Below, one piece after another: positions 11,834 through 23,175 of a DNA stretch of 64,000 nucleotides. This DNA is from Phaeotremella fagi (lineage: Eukaryota > Basidiomycota > Tremellomycetes > Tremellales > Phaeotremellaceae): contig BCHU01000014.1 of assembly GCA_001599715.1 (NCBI GenBank), forward strand, positions 372,001-436,000, written 5' to 3'. The notes under the pieces are model-generated. The model was not told where the DNA came from. It saw only the letters and a program-made list of their open reading frames with translations, and searched no databases. A program made the position numbers and the translations under genes. Position 1 is the first letter of the stretch. Every line of letters begins with the position of its first letter.

Positions 11834-13484
11834 ATGACCATCTTCAGAGGTTGTTCAGCTCTCGTGATAAGATGTTTCAAACGAGTTGAACATTTCGCAG
11901 ATTGGTTGACTGGAGCTGCTGGGCCCGTCTTTGTATTTCTTTGTTGGACCTTGATAGGTGGTGGTGGGATAGTATTCTGTAAGTCGTCCTCCCCATCTCA
12001 TCGTGTATCACAAATTCACACTAAGATTGGAATATCAGTTGACGTGATCGCGAGAGATTTAACGACATTATCAACAATCTTATTATCACCGATCTTAATT
12101 CTAACACCGTTAAATCTATACGGTCAATACTACCTGGTAACAAAAGTACCACCAGGCTATCCATCACCTAGAGCACTTCAACTTTCCGCCAAACCAATAT
12201 CACTAGAGAAAGAAATGAAATGGTTGATACCCAATAAATCGAGTTTCTGGAATGCCGATCGTTGGGGATTAGGTAAAACAGGAAATTCTCGAAGGGTCTT
12301 GACCAGCGAACCTGTTGGTGTTAACAGTTCTTTACTTGGGCTACAAGGACAGGGTGTGACGGATGGGAAAAGAATTAGACGTTGTAGGAAATGTGATGGT
12401 CCTAAACCTGAGGTTGGTGATGTTTTAAAATGAAACTCGGTTCTGATTCGATGGATTTTAGAGATCACATCATTGTTCGGTTTGTAAACGTTGTGTTTTG
12501 CTTATGGATCATCATTGTCCTTGTGAGTGCTTTTCTTTTCTCTTCTCAGAATTGACTGACGGACAACAGGGATTAACGGATGTGTAAGCTACACCTCGAA
12601 TTCTACGTTCTAATGAAATAGGTAGGATTGCATAACCAAAGACACTTCATTTTATTCATGTAAGCTGCGATCTGGTTGGTGTTCAGGATTCAGCTTACAC
12701 TTCCCAGGGCATATCTATCGATAGCGTGCTGGACAGTTGTAGCATTAGGATATTCGAAATTTTGGGATTCGTTGGATTATAGGGCAAATGTAGGACTTCT
12801 GATCGAGCAAAACTGACGATAGTGGCCGTCGTTCACACCTAGAGTCCTATTTACATTGATATACGTTTTGAGCGCTGCTATCGGTATGTGACTCCCCCAT
12901 AAACCTGACTGACATTTAAGGCGTCGCCGTACCCGTTCTCATGTCTTGGCATCTGCTGATGGTTTCGAACGGAGAAACTTCAATTGAGAGTCATGATAAT
13001 TCTTATCTTGATACCAAAGCAAAATCTGAGGGCTTGGTGAGTTATATGATAAATACTTATTTGTACTGATAATCGTGTCAGATTTATTTGAATCCATTTG
13101 ATCTGGGTCGTAGAAGGAATCTAGAGTTATTTTTCAATGTTGGTTCAGGCGGGTAGTAAGTTATTCATTCTATCAATACAAATTAAATGACTAATAATCA
13201 TGTGCAGCTCCATGATAACGCTTTTATTACCATTATCAATACCACCATCGTCGAACGGTTGGTCCTACCCTAGGAGATCACTGCCACCAGAACCTCATCT
13301 GAAACCCCCACTAAACATCCATTCACCCGAATTAGCAGATGGAATAGTCATACCCGAAGCTGAGAACGGGGCTGAGAATGGACACAGCAGCTGGAATAAC
13401 GGGGCTAGTCGTTATGTAATGGGTGATGATGAAGGTGGATTAACTGATGATGAGGAAGGTGGTGGTGGTTGGATGGATGACTAG
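11834..13484 (+). CDS. PFA3: DHHC-type protein S-palmitoyltransferase (Pfa3-like)
   Basis: Ten exons: 11834-11978, 12039-12412, 12462-12522, 12570-12583, 12622-12659, 12708-12789, 12823-12883, 12921-13036, 13082-13155, 13208-13484; 1242 nt, 413 aa. It transfers palmitate to cysteines of membrane-associated proteins. The zinc-binding catalytic region is [12 protein letters not shown] / [20 protein letters not shown] / WINGCVG, cysteine-rich and complete, with the active DHHC intact. Four membrane segments are visible (residues about 20-45, 60-80, 200-225, 245-265). After the last one come [10 protein letters not shown] and [17 protein letters not shown], typical of Pfa3-type fungal enzymes. 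One exon is 14 nt. The acceptor at 12822 was chosen because only it restores the hydrophobic fourth segment. Pfa3 versus another DHHC paralogue is not certain. Confidence 0.87.
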
Positions 13485-13714
13485 CGGGCGACGGGATCAA
13501 ATTTTCTAATTTATTTATGATCTTTTATGAATTTTATGAATTTCAAAATTTGTCAATACAGTTAAATAACCATAAATACATATAATCATCTTATACATTC
13601 ACAGCATAGGTGTTGAGAAGGAAGGAATAAACGAAATCAAACGGACAGATATATAACGACCAATAATTTTCATAATCGCTGGGAGGGAATCGGTCTTAGA
13701 TCCAATATTCCATC

Positions 13715-16681
13715 ATGAACGGTCAATCGTCCAAACGAGCTATGAAGACCAGGTAAGTCAGCTAGGGCAAGAGCATTTATGAGCTGTCACTGATACATTT
13801 CTCAGTTTTCGAGCTTCTCCTTCATCGATTCGTCCAATATATACAGGCGGACCCGTTTTATTGACCAGAGATGGGGAATGGTTGATCACAACCATGGGTG
13901 AAGAAGTTTTGATTACCGAGGTGAAATCTGGGTTAGGGGTAGCTCGTATTCGAGGAGTAGGTCGTCTACTGAGTTTTATGGATGATATGAAACTAAACAT
14001 TCGATAGGATACAACGGCCATCACCTCTCTAGCACTATCTTATCATACTTCACCACCAACTCTGATAACTTCACACATGTCCCAAACGATTCGATATTAC
14101 CCTCTTCCATCATCACTACCGATTTCCACACCACCTCTCCTAACTTACACCAGAGTCTTATCCAAAGCTCATTCATCTCCAATCTTGATATCAGAAATCT
14201 CGCCAGATAACACACTTCTAGCCACAGGGTCTTCGGATGGTGTAGTGAAAGTATGGGATTTAGCTGGTGGATTCGTGACACATTTGTATCGAGGTCATGG
14301 AGGTCCTGTATCAGCTTTAAAATTCAATTTCCCATCTTCAAACGAAGTCAAAGAACTTATCACTGGCTCGACGGATACTAGAGTTAGGATATATGATCTT
14401 AAAGATAAATCGGTTTCTGGGGGTAATGCGAAACCAAAATCTGTTTTGGAAGGTCATGTTAGTTTAGTTAGGGGTTTGGACGTTAGTGAAGATGGAAAAT
14501 GGTTGATATCAGGTGGTAGAGATAAGGTTGTTTTGGTTTGGGATCTACTGGGGGATGGCGGTAAAAAGGGGAGGAAGGATCCTAAATTGATCACGACAAT
14601 TATGGCTTTGGAACAAGTCGAAGCGGTTGGTTTGTTACCTTTCGGACAAGAGGTTATGGGTCTAGGATCGAATCGATTGTTATGTTATACCGGTGGTGAC
14701 AAGGGTCAAGTGAGAGTTTGGGATGTTCTAAAAGGATCTGAAATCACTGCTTTGCACGGTGTCGAAGGTGTTGATGAAGCTGAGGTAGATGAGGATGAGC
14801 AACGAGGGATTATTTCGGTTATGTGAGTGAATCCATATCGCTCTTAACTAATTTTATTCAGAAAAGACAAAGTTACCGGCTCCCTGGTATCTGTTCATGC
14901 AGACCAGAATCTCATCTTCCACTCTCTAGAAACTGGTTTAGCGACACGACAAATCATAGGTTTTAACGACGAAATCATTGACGCAACACTACTGACTGAT
15001 CCTTCCTCATCCAACCAAACCACTTTGGCACTGGCCACCAACTCCGCTCTCATTCGTATATACTCCACAGAAACTCTCAACGCCAAACTACTATCCGGAC
15101 ACAAAGATATGGTCTTATGTTTAGATAAATCCATAGATGGAAGGTTGCTCGCCAGTGGTAGTAAAGATAAAAGTGCAAGAATATGGTCACCAATTGAAGC
15201 TGAGGATGGAGAGGTTCATTACAGGTGTATAGCAGTTTGTGAAGGTCACGCAGAATCTATAGGGGCTTTAGCGTTTTCGAGAAAATCTGGGCAATTCTTA
15301 TTCACAGCCAGTCAAGACAAAACAGTGAAAATGTGGGATCTGACGAGTCTCCCTCCCTCCAACGATTCAACAACAACAATAAAATCCAAATCAATGACGA
15401 CCTTGAAAATCGCTGAAAAGGATATCAATTCGTTGGATCTCGCACCAAACGATAAATTCCTTGCGTCCGGATCACAGGATAAACTGGTCAAGATATTTTC
15501 GGTTGATTTTTCGACTTCTGAACATGCTGGTGGGAGTGGATCTTTGAAATTGGTTGGGACATGTAGAGGTCATCGACGTGGTGTGTGGTCGGTCAAGTTC
15601 AGTAGGAATGATAGGATTGTGGCTTCGGGAGCTGCTGATAAGACTGTTAAACTTTGGAGTTTGGATGATTATACTTGTCTCAAGGTTAGTAGTGATCTGG
15701 TGGATACGGCTTGTGCTGACTATTCGTTAGACTTTCGAGGGACATACTAACTCTGTTCTACGGGTCGATTTCCTTTCTCATGGAATGCAGTTGGTGACGT
15801 CTGCCTCTGATGGTTTGGTGAAATTGTGGAATATCAAGGATGAAGAGTGTATCAAGACTTTGGATAATCATGAAGATAAGGTAAGTTGGATATTGGCTTT
15901 AAGTAGGGATTGAGATCTGACTTTCACTAGATTTGGGCGTTGACTGTTTCCAACGATGAGAAAACGATAGTTTCTGCTGGTGCAGATTCGATAGCGACAT
16001 TCTGGGAAGATTCAACTGAGGTCGAACAAGCTGAAAAGAATGAAAGTATTGTTAAAGCCGTTCAAAGGTGAGTCTAACACAAACTAACAAAACTGAAACT
16101 TGAAAAGTGAGCAAGATTTCTTGAATTACTTGAATTTAAAAGATTATCGAAAAGCGATATTGCTGGCTTTGGCGATGTCCCAACCCGGTCGACTTCTATC
16201 GTTATTCACCACTGTATACGAATCTCACACAGAAGGGACATATACAGGCTCCAAAGAAGTTGATCAAGTTATCAAAACCCTACCCGGGATTGATCTTGTC
16301 AGACTACTGAAACATGTCAGAGATTGGAACGCCCGTGCCAAAACCTCAGTAATCGCTCAAACAATACTTCACGCCATATTACGATTCCGTTCTTCGGAAG
16401 ATATAATGAAAGCTTTTGATAGTGTTGCTAAAATACCTACACCGGATGATTTGGAGGAGGACGGTGATGAAGAAGAAAAAGATGAAAGTGAAAAACCTAA
16501 AAAGAAACGCCATCAGGCAACGGCTATAACGTTACCTGAGTTGTTGGATGGTTTGTTACCTTATTCAGAAAGACATTTTGGGAGGGTGGATAAATTGGTT
16601 CAGGAGAGTTATATGTTGGATTACGCTCTTGGTGAGATGGATGGTGGGATTTTTGGTGGTGAGGTGATGGATCTTGATTAG
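13715..16681 (+). CDS. UTP13: U3 snoRNP / SSU processome WD40 protein Utp13 (TBL3)
   Basis: Exons 13715-13752, 13806-13956, 14008-14822, 14862-15684, 15731-15880, 15931-16067, 16108-16681; 2688 nt, 895 aa. Utp13 is part of the UTP-B subcomplex that acts on pre-18S rRNA in the nucleolus. The YTGGPVLLTRDGEWLITT start is diagnostic. Many WD repeats follow (e.g. DGVVKVWDL, DKVVLVWDL, GQVRVWDV, DKTVKMWDL, DKTVKLWSL, DGLVKLWNI), forming two propellers. The C-terminal Utp13 domain starts around residue 700 (EQDFLNYLNLKDYRKAILLA) with an acidic insert (EEDGDEEEKDE) before the end. All intron phases agree. Confidence 0.94.
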
Positions 16682-17773
16682 GTACAGGACTCGTACATGT
16701 GGGTGGATAATTCGGTGTTGCGTTGTTTTTCATTCGTTCTCCTCATTTTCATTATAGCATGCATTGTTCTTGTTTTGGAGATCATGCAGTACGTTATATC
16801 TCAGGTGTCGAGTTGACTTGGTAACATTTACCGTAGTGTCTTGACAAACGTCAAGTCTGGTGTTATCTTATTGTGAAGCAGAAATGATCCCTCTCAACAA
16901 TTGAGGATACAAAACTCTGATACCGATTGAACGGTCTCGAGACATCTCCGCACGAATCTCGACGAAATCATCACTGGGTAAACATTGAAAACCTCAAATT
17001 GACAGGCGACAGAAGATGACTTGTACAAGTACTCGTCATCGATAAATCCAATTCCACCAGCTTGATCGATACCATGACAATCCGACATGCAGACGTCACA
17101 AGCGAATGAAATGGTTTGATTCGGTGGCAGTGACCGGTTAAGGTGGCATACCATCACCAGGTTTCCAATTATTTGGAATATCTCATCAAGACAGAGTCTC
17201 CAGGGCAATGTCTTCAACACAATTACAGTATTGATATTTATTCCCTGATCATATATCCATCGGCAGATTTGGTGATTGTGACTTCATTGGAGAATAATGA
17301 GAATATCGTGGCCATCTTGAGTTTGAAATGTGAGAATTATTGTCAACGTCGTTCCTTCCAATACATTCCAAATGCAAGCGGATGTGAAAATAAAGTGGTT
17401 TGCCATCTTGAAAGGATCTGAATGTGGGTTTTACGTATCCTTCCTCAACATGAATCTCATCATAACGACTAGACCACACAGTGAGCGAATCTCTAGAATG
17501 AAGGTAATGTGTCGCTCAGAGACTAGCCTTGATGACAGAAGCTGCAAGCCTATAGGATTCAAAATAAGATAAGTCGATGAATTTGTTAGTGATGCCAGAA
17601 TTTACAGTTCCCAAATTTCATTTCATTTCTCAACTCAGATTACATAGAAATCGAACTGGTCCTCAAACATCATGATTCATTCAAAAATTTTAACAACTAC
17701 ATAAACTGTTTCTCGTAACTCGATGGACCACCTCTTTCCTCTTTCCCTCTTTCTCTCTTTACATCTCTACCTT
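16682..17773. other. Gene-poor interval with a decayed hypothetical gene
   Basis: About 1.1 kb between UTP13 and the next hypothetical gene. It holds the degenerate relative described at 16894-17320. Outside that I see only short overlapping open frames on both strands. Confidence 0.5.
16894..17320 (-). pseudogene. Degenerate relative of the hypothetical gene at 17.8-18.5 kb
   Basis: On the minus strand a start codon at about 17315 opens a frame with SNEVTITKSAD, matching SNEVTICKSAD of the neighbouring gene. The frame hits several stops soon after. Further down, in a different frame, DQAGGIGFIDDEYLYKSSS resembles LAGGSLCRLSQVLLYKTSS of the neighbour. The two blocks are nearer to each other than in the intact gene and no splice model that I tried joins them. 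This points to a broken duplicate, though an unusual intron layout is not excluded. Confidence 0.45.
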
Positions 17774-18520
17774 TTAACATTTATTGCAATCAAATTGGTA
17801 GATTGCAATAGGAACCTCGTTCTCCGCGGTAAGGAAGACATTATCTCTCTCAAGAGTCTTCGAGGATGTCTTATACAATAAAACTTGACTTAACCGACAT
17901 AAGGATCCACCTGCAAGATCGTTGAGTTGTTTTTTCTCCTGGTCGGTGAGCTGAAAGTTGTCTTGGGTGATAGTGGATCTCTGATCAGATTTGATTAGAT
18001 AACTGGTACACTTGAGTTGGTCTCTAAATGATACCCTGACTTTGGGGAAGTCGGGATGAGGATGGTCCCAGGAAAGTTTTGACCACTCTTCTGATTCCCA
18101 TTCTTGAGATTCTACTGGGAAGATCGTGCGGTTTTTTTTCGTATCACATAGACTGAGTGTTGACTTTAAAGTACTGACTGTATTGAGCCCAGAAATGATG
18201 CCGTTGATTTGGATTGACATCGGCGCCTCATGGATGATATTGATCTTCGATTCGTCTGCTGATTTACAGATTGTAACCTCGTTTGAGTATATCGGGGACA
18301 TTTTTTCTTTAGTTCGATTTTGTTCGGTGTCAAAAGATGATGTTAGAGAAGAAGAACGAAAATGGAGACTGATGGCTTCTGATACTTCAGATGAGGGTTG
18401 GAATTGTGAAAATTGCTTTCGAAGACCTTGAAAGGAGATGGATGGTGTGGCTGCTTTCTCACTGATTCGGAGCTTATCCAGGATGACATCAACCCACATA
18501 CAAGTGGAGTAAGAAGGCAA
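17774..18520 (-). CDS. Hypothetical protein, lineage-specific
   Basis: Single open frame of 248 codons. I do not recognise the family. An internal methionine (start at 18301, giving 175 aa, MSPIYSNEVTICKSAD) lines up with the start of the broken relative to the left, so the shorter form may be the true protein and the first 73 residues untranslated. No signal peptide or membrane segment is evident; the sequence is polar and Ser/Lys/Glu-rich with cysteines near the C-terminus (FDCNKC). Confidence 0.5.
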   Translation of the reverse strand: MPSYSTCMWVDVILDKLRISEKAATPSISFQGLRKQFSQFQPSSEVSEAISLHFRSSSLTSSFDTEQNRTKEKMSPIYSNEVTICKSADESKINIIHEAPMSIQINGIISGLNTVSTLKSTLSLCDTKKNRTIFPVESQEWESEEWSKLSWDHPHPDFPKVRVSFRDQLKCTSYLIKSDQRSTITQDNFQLTDQEKKQLNDLAGGSLCRLSQVLLYKTSSKTLERDNVFLTAENEVPIAIYQFDCNKC

Positions 18521-19147
18521 GAAACTGAATTCTTTGTTTAGAAGCTTCTTCTATTTCCTTGAGCAGATTAAAAAACCCTAGCGAAAAGGACAAATATTCA
18601 CTTGCCCCTTCTTTATGACCTTTGATTACAAGAAAGATGAAGGATGGAGAGACCTGGATTTTGGACTTCTTTTACCGGACTCCTACAGTAAATCCCAATG
18701 AAGACCTAGGAAGAAGATTGAAAAACAATCTATACCTGAACAAGACTCTATCAATTTATGTTTCACTCAGTTGGAAATAAACGTCAGTGATGATCCCAGA
18801 GCACTAGACCGTAACTGATCATGGGATAGGACGCCAAAGAAGTCTGTTATATGAAAATACTGCTCTATACTGTGCAAATAGTATGCACTTAAGGAGCAAT
18901 CACCTACGCAGCACGTCGACTGGTCGATGAACGCGGACTACTATCGCTCCTGTTAGATCATTCCCCGACTCAGATACTGTACTTCAAGTGAAAGCTGTTC
19001 TACTTGTAAACTCAGCCGGCTGGCGAGGAAGTAATTCTTAGATAAATCATGTGTGCCACGACTCCAATATACAGTACAGTATACCGCCCCATGCATCATT
19101 TATTTTCGCATAATACTAGTTTTATCCACCAGATTTCCCGCCACACA
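18521..19147. other. Intergenic, no recognised feature
   Basis: About 630 bp without a convincing ORF, RNA gene or repeat. It lies upstream of the 17.8-18.5 kb hypothetical gene and downstream of the next, so it presumably holds a promoter and a terminator. Confidence 0.5.
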
Positions 19148-20330
19148 TCATTCACCAGCCCAACGTCCACCGGAACTTCCCTCTCCATTTCCCCCATAAT
19201 AATCGTTCCGATCGTAGTAAGAACGATCTCGAGGATCATCTTCCCAAGTGTCCTCTTCATTTACGAATGTGTTTCCGTAATCCCCTCCATCATCGTACTC
19301 GCTTGAACCTCCGCTTCTTCGGCTTGTTCGACTTCTAGGATAATGATCATCAACCTGAATATGTGTTGTGATCTCAACCCCATCGTGTGTCGCATATGTG
19401 GGATCGCCAAGGATACCAGCTCTATAGTCGCCTTCAAACCCTAAAGCCCTTGTGTCTCCGGTGGACCGATTACCTGAAGCATTCGTAGAGGATCCAGATC
19501 CTAAGGATAACTTTTCCAACCTATCCGTTATTCCACCGGCTGCTGCTGCTTTGATGTTTTTCATCTTCTTCTGGACTATCTCGAATGTACTGGAAGTGAT
19601 TTCTCGAGAATTCGGATCGAGGATTTCGACTTTGGTGAATTTTTTACTATAGTTGTAGTAAACGCTGATGCCTGTACCATCCAGAGTGATGGTGGTAATT
19701 GAAGTACCACATTTACGCGGACAACCTAGATCCATGATACTTGTATCGGTTGCGAATGTTCGGAGATACTCCGCAATGGGTTTCTTGATTTTTTCGGCAC
19801 CCTTTCCGACATCCAAAGTAACATCTTCGAATGGAGAGGTACCCATCGTGTGTGACTTGTCGCACTTCATGGTTGCAGTCAAGCGTGACAGATCAATTTT
19901 TAAGGAACGGACCCTTTTTGATTCTCCTTTGCAACGTACGCCGTCCTGACAGTTGATTTAGCAAGGTTTTCTCAGGCTCAGTAGGAAGCAGAAAATAAAA
20001 TGCAAAGAGTGGACTTACGCAGATTTCTTTCCTGATGGCAACTTGAGCAAATTCGTCTGCGGTCAAGTCAAGATGGCTGTTGTCGAGATACACCGTCACG
20101 ACATCTTGGGCGGGGTCTATGACTGATTTCGGAAAAGGCATGCCTTCTTGTTGATAGAATTTATATTCCTCGCTATTTAATTTTGTATGATAGCAGTCGT
20201 AGGTGATGGTGAGAGCCGGTCGTACATTTCTTTGGGATCCGGATGAGGTCGAATGGCTTTTTGGAGTGTGTGCTTTACCTTTACCTTTGTCTCTGTGGCC
20301 GTGGCGAGACCTTATTTGGTGACTGCTCAT
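19148..20330 (-). CDS. Hypothetical protein with acidic Gly/Asp/Tyr-rich tail
   Basis: Two exons (minus) 20019-20330 and 19148-19945; 1110 nt, 369 aa. An in-frame upstream ATG at 20390 would add 20 residues with a hydrophobic start (YILDLLRLLFL). The intron has GTAAGT, a CTAAA branch-like site and an AG acceptor, and the frame is kept. Residues 1-45 are basic (SRHGHRDKGKGKAHTPK). The middle has paired cysteines (DGVRCKGESK, MKCDKSH, LGCPRKCGTS). The last 110 residues are low complexity, ending in GGSSEYDDGGDYG, RNDYYGGNGEG and GRWAGE. I do not recognise the fold; conservation was not testable. Confidence 0.65.
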
Positions 20331-21477
20331 TGTTGGAAATTTCTGAGTTTGGAGAAACAACAATCTTAGCAAATCCAATATATACGTCAACTACAGGACC
20401 TTCTACTGGTTGGAAGAATAATGCTTAAACACCGACGCTCTTCTATCAGCTCAGATTGGCGGACCGAATTTCGGAAACCGGAAATACTGACAGCTCAGCC
20501 AAAAGAAGACCTAATCTCCTTAGATCAACTTACCAAGCCAAGTCCTTGCCATATGAATTGCACAGATGTCTTCGAACCACATTGAATGAGCGATATAATC
20601 CATTCAAATCGGACTCTACGGTGTTACCAACTGAAGATAAATACTGCATTAGAACAACATTTAGAAGTCTCGAGCGGTGATTTCTGGTACATTCGAAGAC
20701 AAAATCGACTCGATATGTCTTCCAAATCGGAGCGACGAAGATGAAATTGATAAACGTGCGAGGCGGTGTACCAATATGTACAGTCGGATCTTATTTGAGA
20801 ATGACAATTGGAAGACAGTATCGTCAACTCAGATAATAATCGAAGACAATGTCGAGTCAGTACGATCTCCGAAAGAAATAAGACCAAGCTCGGAGATTGT
20901 TTAGCTCATAACAGCGGGGGACGAGCTTCGAATTGTCTTTCTGGGTTATTCGATTCGACTCCGTTTCATAGCGCCGCTTCAATGATTTTAATCTAACCTC
21001 GGAGGCTTTTCAGTTTTTGTTAGGGTGACACTTGGGATCAAGAAATTCTATGAGATTCGTCGACCAGGGCGAGTATAGAGATCTTTGAAGCGACTTTTCC
21101 GAAAAGATGGGTCAACGAGTCAAGGTCAACTACTTACCCTCATCTTTGGTCTCGAAACTTGACGATAAGGGTTTTAAGATACCTCGGCGAGAGATTCTAG
21201 TCGCAGGTCGGGCATGGTTTAACGATCACCGCTATGCCACTCGCTGGATGGTATGCTAATTCGCCACTAAGATTTAAGATCTAAGAGGTAAGTAGTGACA
21301 ACCCAACTCCCAAGGTCGCCGTAGTCGTATTCTATCTATCTCATTTGCTTATTCATCATCTACAAATAATCTCACAGATCAATTCGAGATTGGATAAGTA
21401 GGACAATCACATTGACACAGTGATCAATTCATTCACCATTCACACCTAGAACATACCTACTTCTGGTTTAATCCATC
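20331..21477. other. Long intergenic region, no convincing gene
   Basis: About 1.15 kb. Short overlapping plus-strand frames between 20.45 and 21.0 kb (60-75 codons) are polar and do not splice into a plausible protein. Mixed-composition DNA; it holds the promoters of the two divergent flanking genes. Confidence 0.45.
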
Positions 21478-22909
21478 ATGCCGCTTCACTTCCCACGCCA
21501 ACATTCTCAAAAAAAGGATGAACCAGCTTACATCCCAACATCACCCACCAACAAACGAAACAGTCTCCCCGCAGTTTCAAGAAGTATAACCTCCTCATCC
21601 TCAGATTCAAGTTCTCAGCCAGCAAGTATCTTGATTCAACCAACAGCCCATCGAACCAGTACATCACGAACTTCAAGTTCAGATTTCACGAATTCATCTT
21701 CGTCAGGTTCCGCCTATGTCACCAAACGTATGGGAGAACTTTCGACGTTGAACAGGGTTGATAGTATCGCATCGAACAACTCTTCATTCGATGATAACGA
21801 TGATAGAGATTCAATGTTGTCACCTTCAACACCTGGAACTTCAGTTTCGTCGTTTGGTAATCAGTGTCCGTTACCTGTTTCAACAGCTACCAATAAATTC
21901 CCATTCTTTGTCTTGACGCTATCATCAACTTCGACGTTATCTTTCATGGCTCTACCATTAGATTTAAGACCTGTAGTAATAGATGCTGTCAATAGAGCTT
22001 GGAGAAAGGGTATCAGTAAACTTAATCAAGTAGATTATCAGGCTGAATTGATGCAAAGACATAAGGATAAAGGATGTGAAGGTGGTGTATGGGAAGTCGT
22101 TTTGAAAGATAACTGCTGGATGCCAAAGAGTGAAGATAGGGTGTCGTAGGTTCTACTCTGAAATAGAACAAGAAGGAGTCTAACCTACGATTTTATAGTT
22201 CCAAAAGGATCTTGATCAACTTAATGACGGAATTTGCGAAAGAAGGATACACTCTAACATCATCATTCAGAACATCAGCCAAAGGTAAGTAAATTCCGTC
22301 GTTATGAGATACAATCAACTCTAACACTTGAACAGATTCAGGAAAGGACACAATGATATTCTCAGTCGGACCACCAGATCCAGTAAGTAACCCTACCTCA
22401 AACAAATTCTACAACTAATCCCCTTAACCCACAGGATCCAATATTCTTCGCAGTGGCTTTCTACTCCAGTGATAGAATCTGGATCATAGACGCCGAAGCC
22501 GATGTCGGAGAAGCACTTGAGGAAGGTATCAAGAATTCATGGATCGATGGAATAAGAGATGCGAGGGTTCGAGAGAGACATTGTCGAGAGATTCGATTAC
22601 GTGGGAATCCATGTATGTCTCCCCCTTCTCTATTTGCATACGCAATACTGACAACAAGAAAAACAAGGGACCGCACATTCGACCTCATCACTCATTTCTG
22701 CCCGATGTATTCATTTGGTTATCATGAAATCTATCACTCATTGCTCGAGGGGTTACGATTTCGTCAACAGTGTTGATATGGCTGATAGTGAGGAGGGGGA
22801 GATGCCTGTTACCTTCTACAGGAAACGATGGGACGGTAGTCCGGGAAATAGCGTTTGGGGTCATGGATTGGCGTTCCCGACTACACTAGAGAAGAATTAT
22901 GGTAAATAG
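21478..22909 (+). CDS. Conserved fungal protein of unknown function
   Basis: Exons 21478-22145, 22199-22284, 22336-22382, 22435-22612, 22668-22909; 1221 nt, 406 aa. The first 130 residues are Ser/Thr-rich and probably disordered. From about residue 140 a compact domain follows: NKFPFFVLTLSSTSTLSFMA, DLRPVVIDAVNRAW, VLKDNCWMPKSEDRV, the RIWIIDAEADVGEALEEGI block, ARVRERHCREIRLRGNPW and VIMKSITHCSRGYDFVNSVD. I have the impression that this domain occurs in other basidiomycetes without an assigned function. No membrane segment or catalytic motif that I can name. The five exons keep a single frame. Confidence 0.78.
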
Positions 22910-23175
22910 GTTAAAGACGGTAATGAAGATGACTTGAATAGAATGACTATTAAATGGTAGAATTGTAATTTTCGGTGTTAGATAATGCAGTTCAATGACA
23001 GAATAAAAACATTCATCTGTGATTCTTTTGTAATATATATAAACTGAAAAGGAAAAAGGAAATCTTTTTACAACACCAAATAAATCAGAGAAAAGATTCA
23101 GAAAAACCTCGAAACTTTTGGGAAAGACGACACAAGGAGAGAAAATTAACAATCGTGAAAAGAGAAAAACATATT

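Noticed and set aside
20456..20996. Chain of three plus-strand ORFs as a spliced hypothetical gene.
   Set aside because: No splice combination gives a frame longer than the parts, and neither strand shows family resemblance.
20331..21477. Transposon remnant in the gene-poor interval.
   Set aside because: No terminal repeats, reverse transcriptase or transposase fragments could be found.
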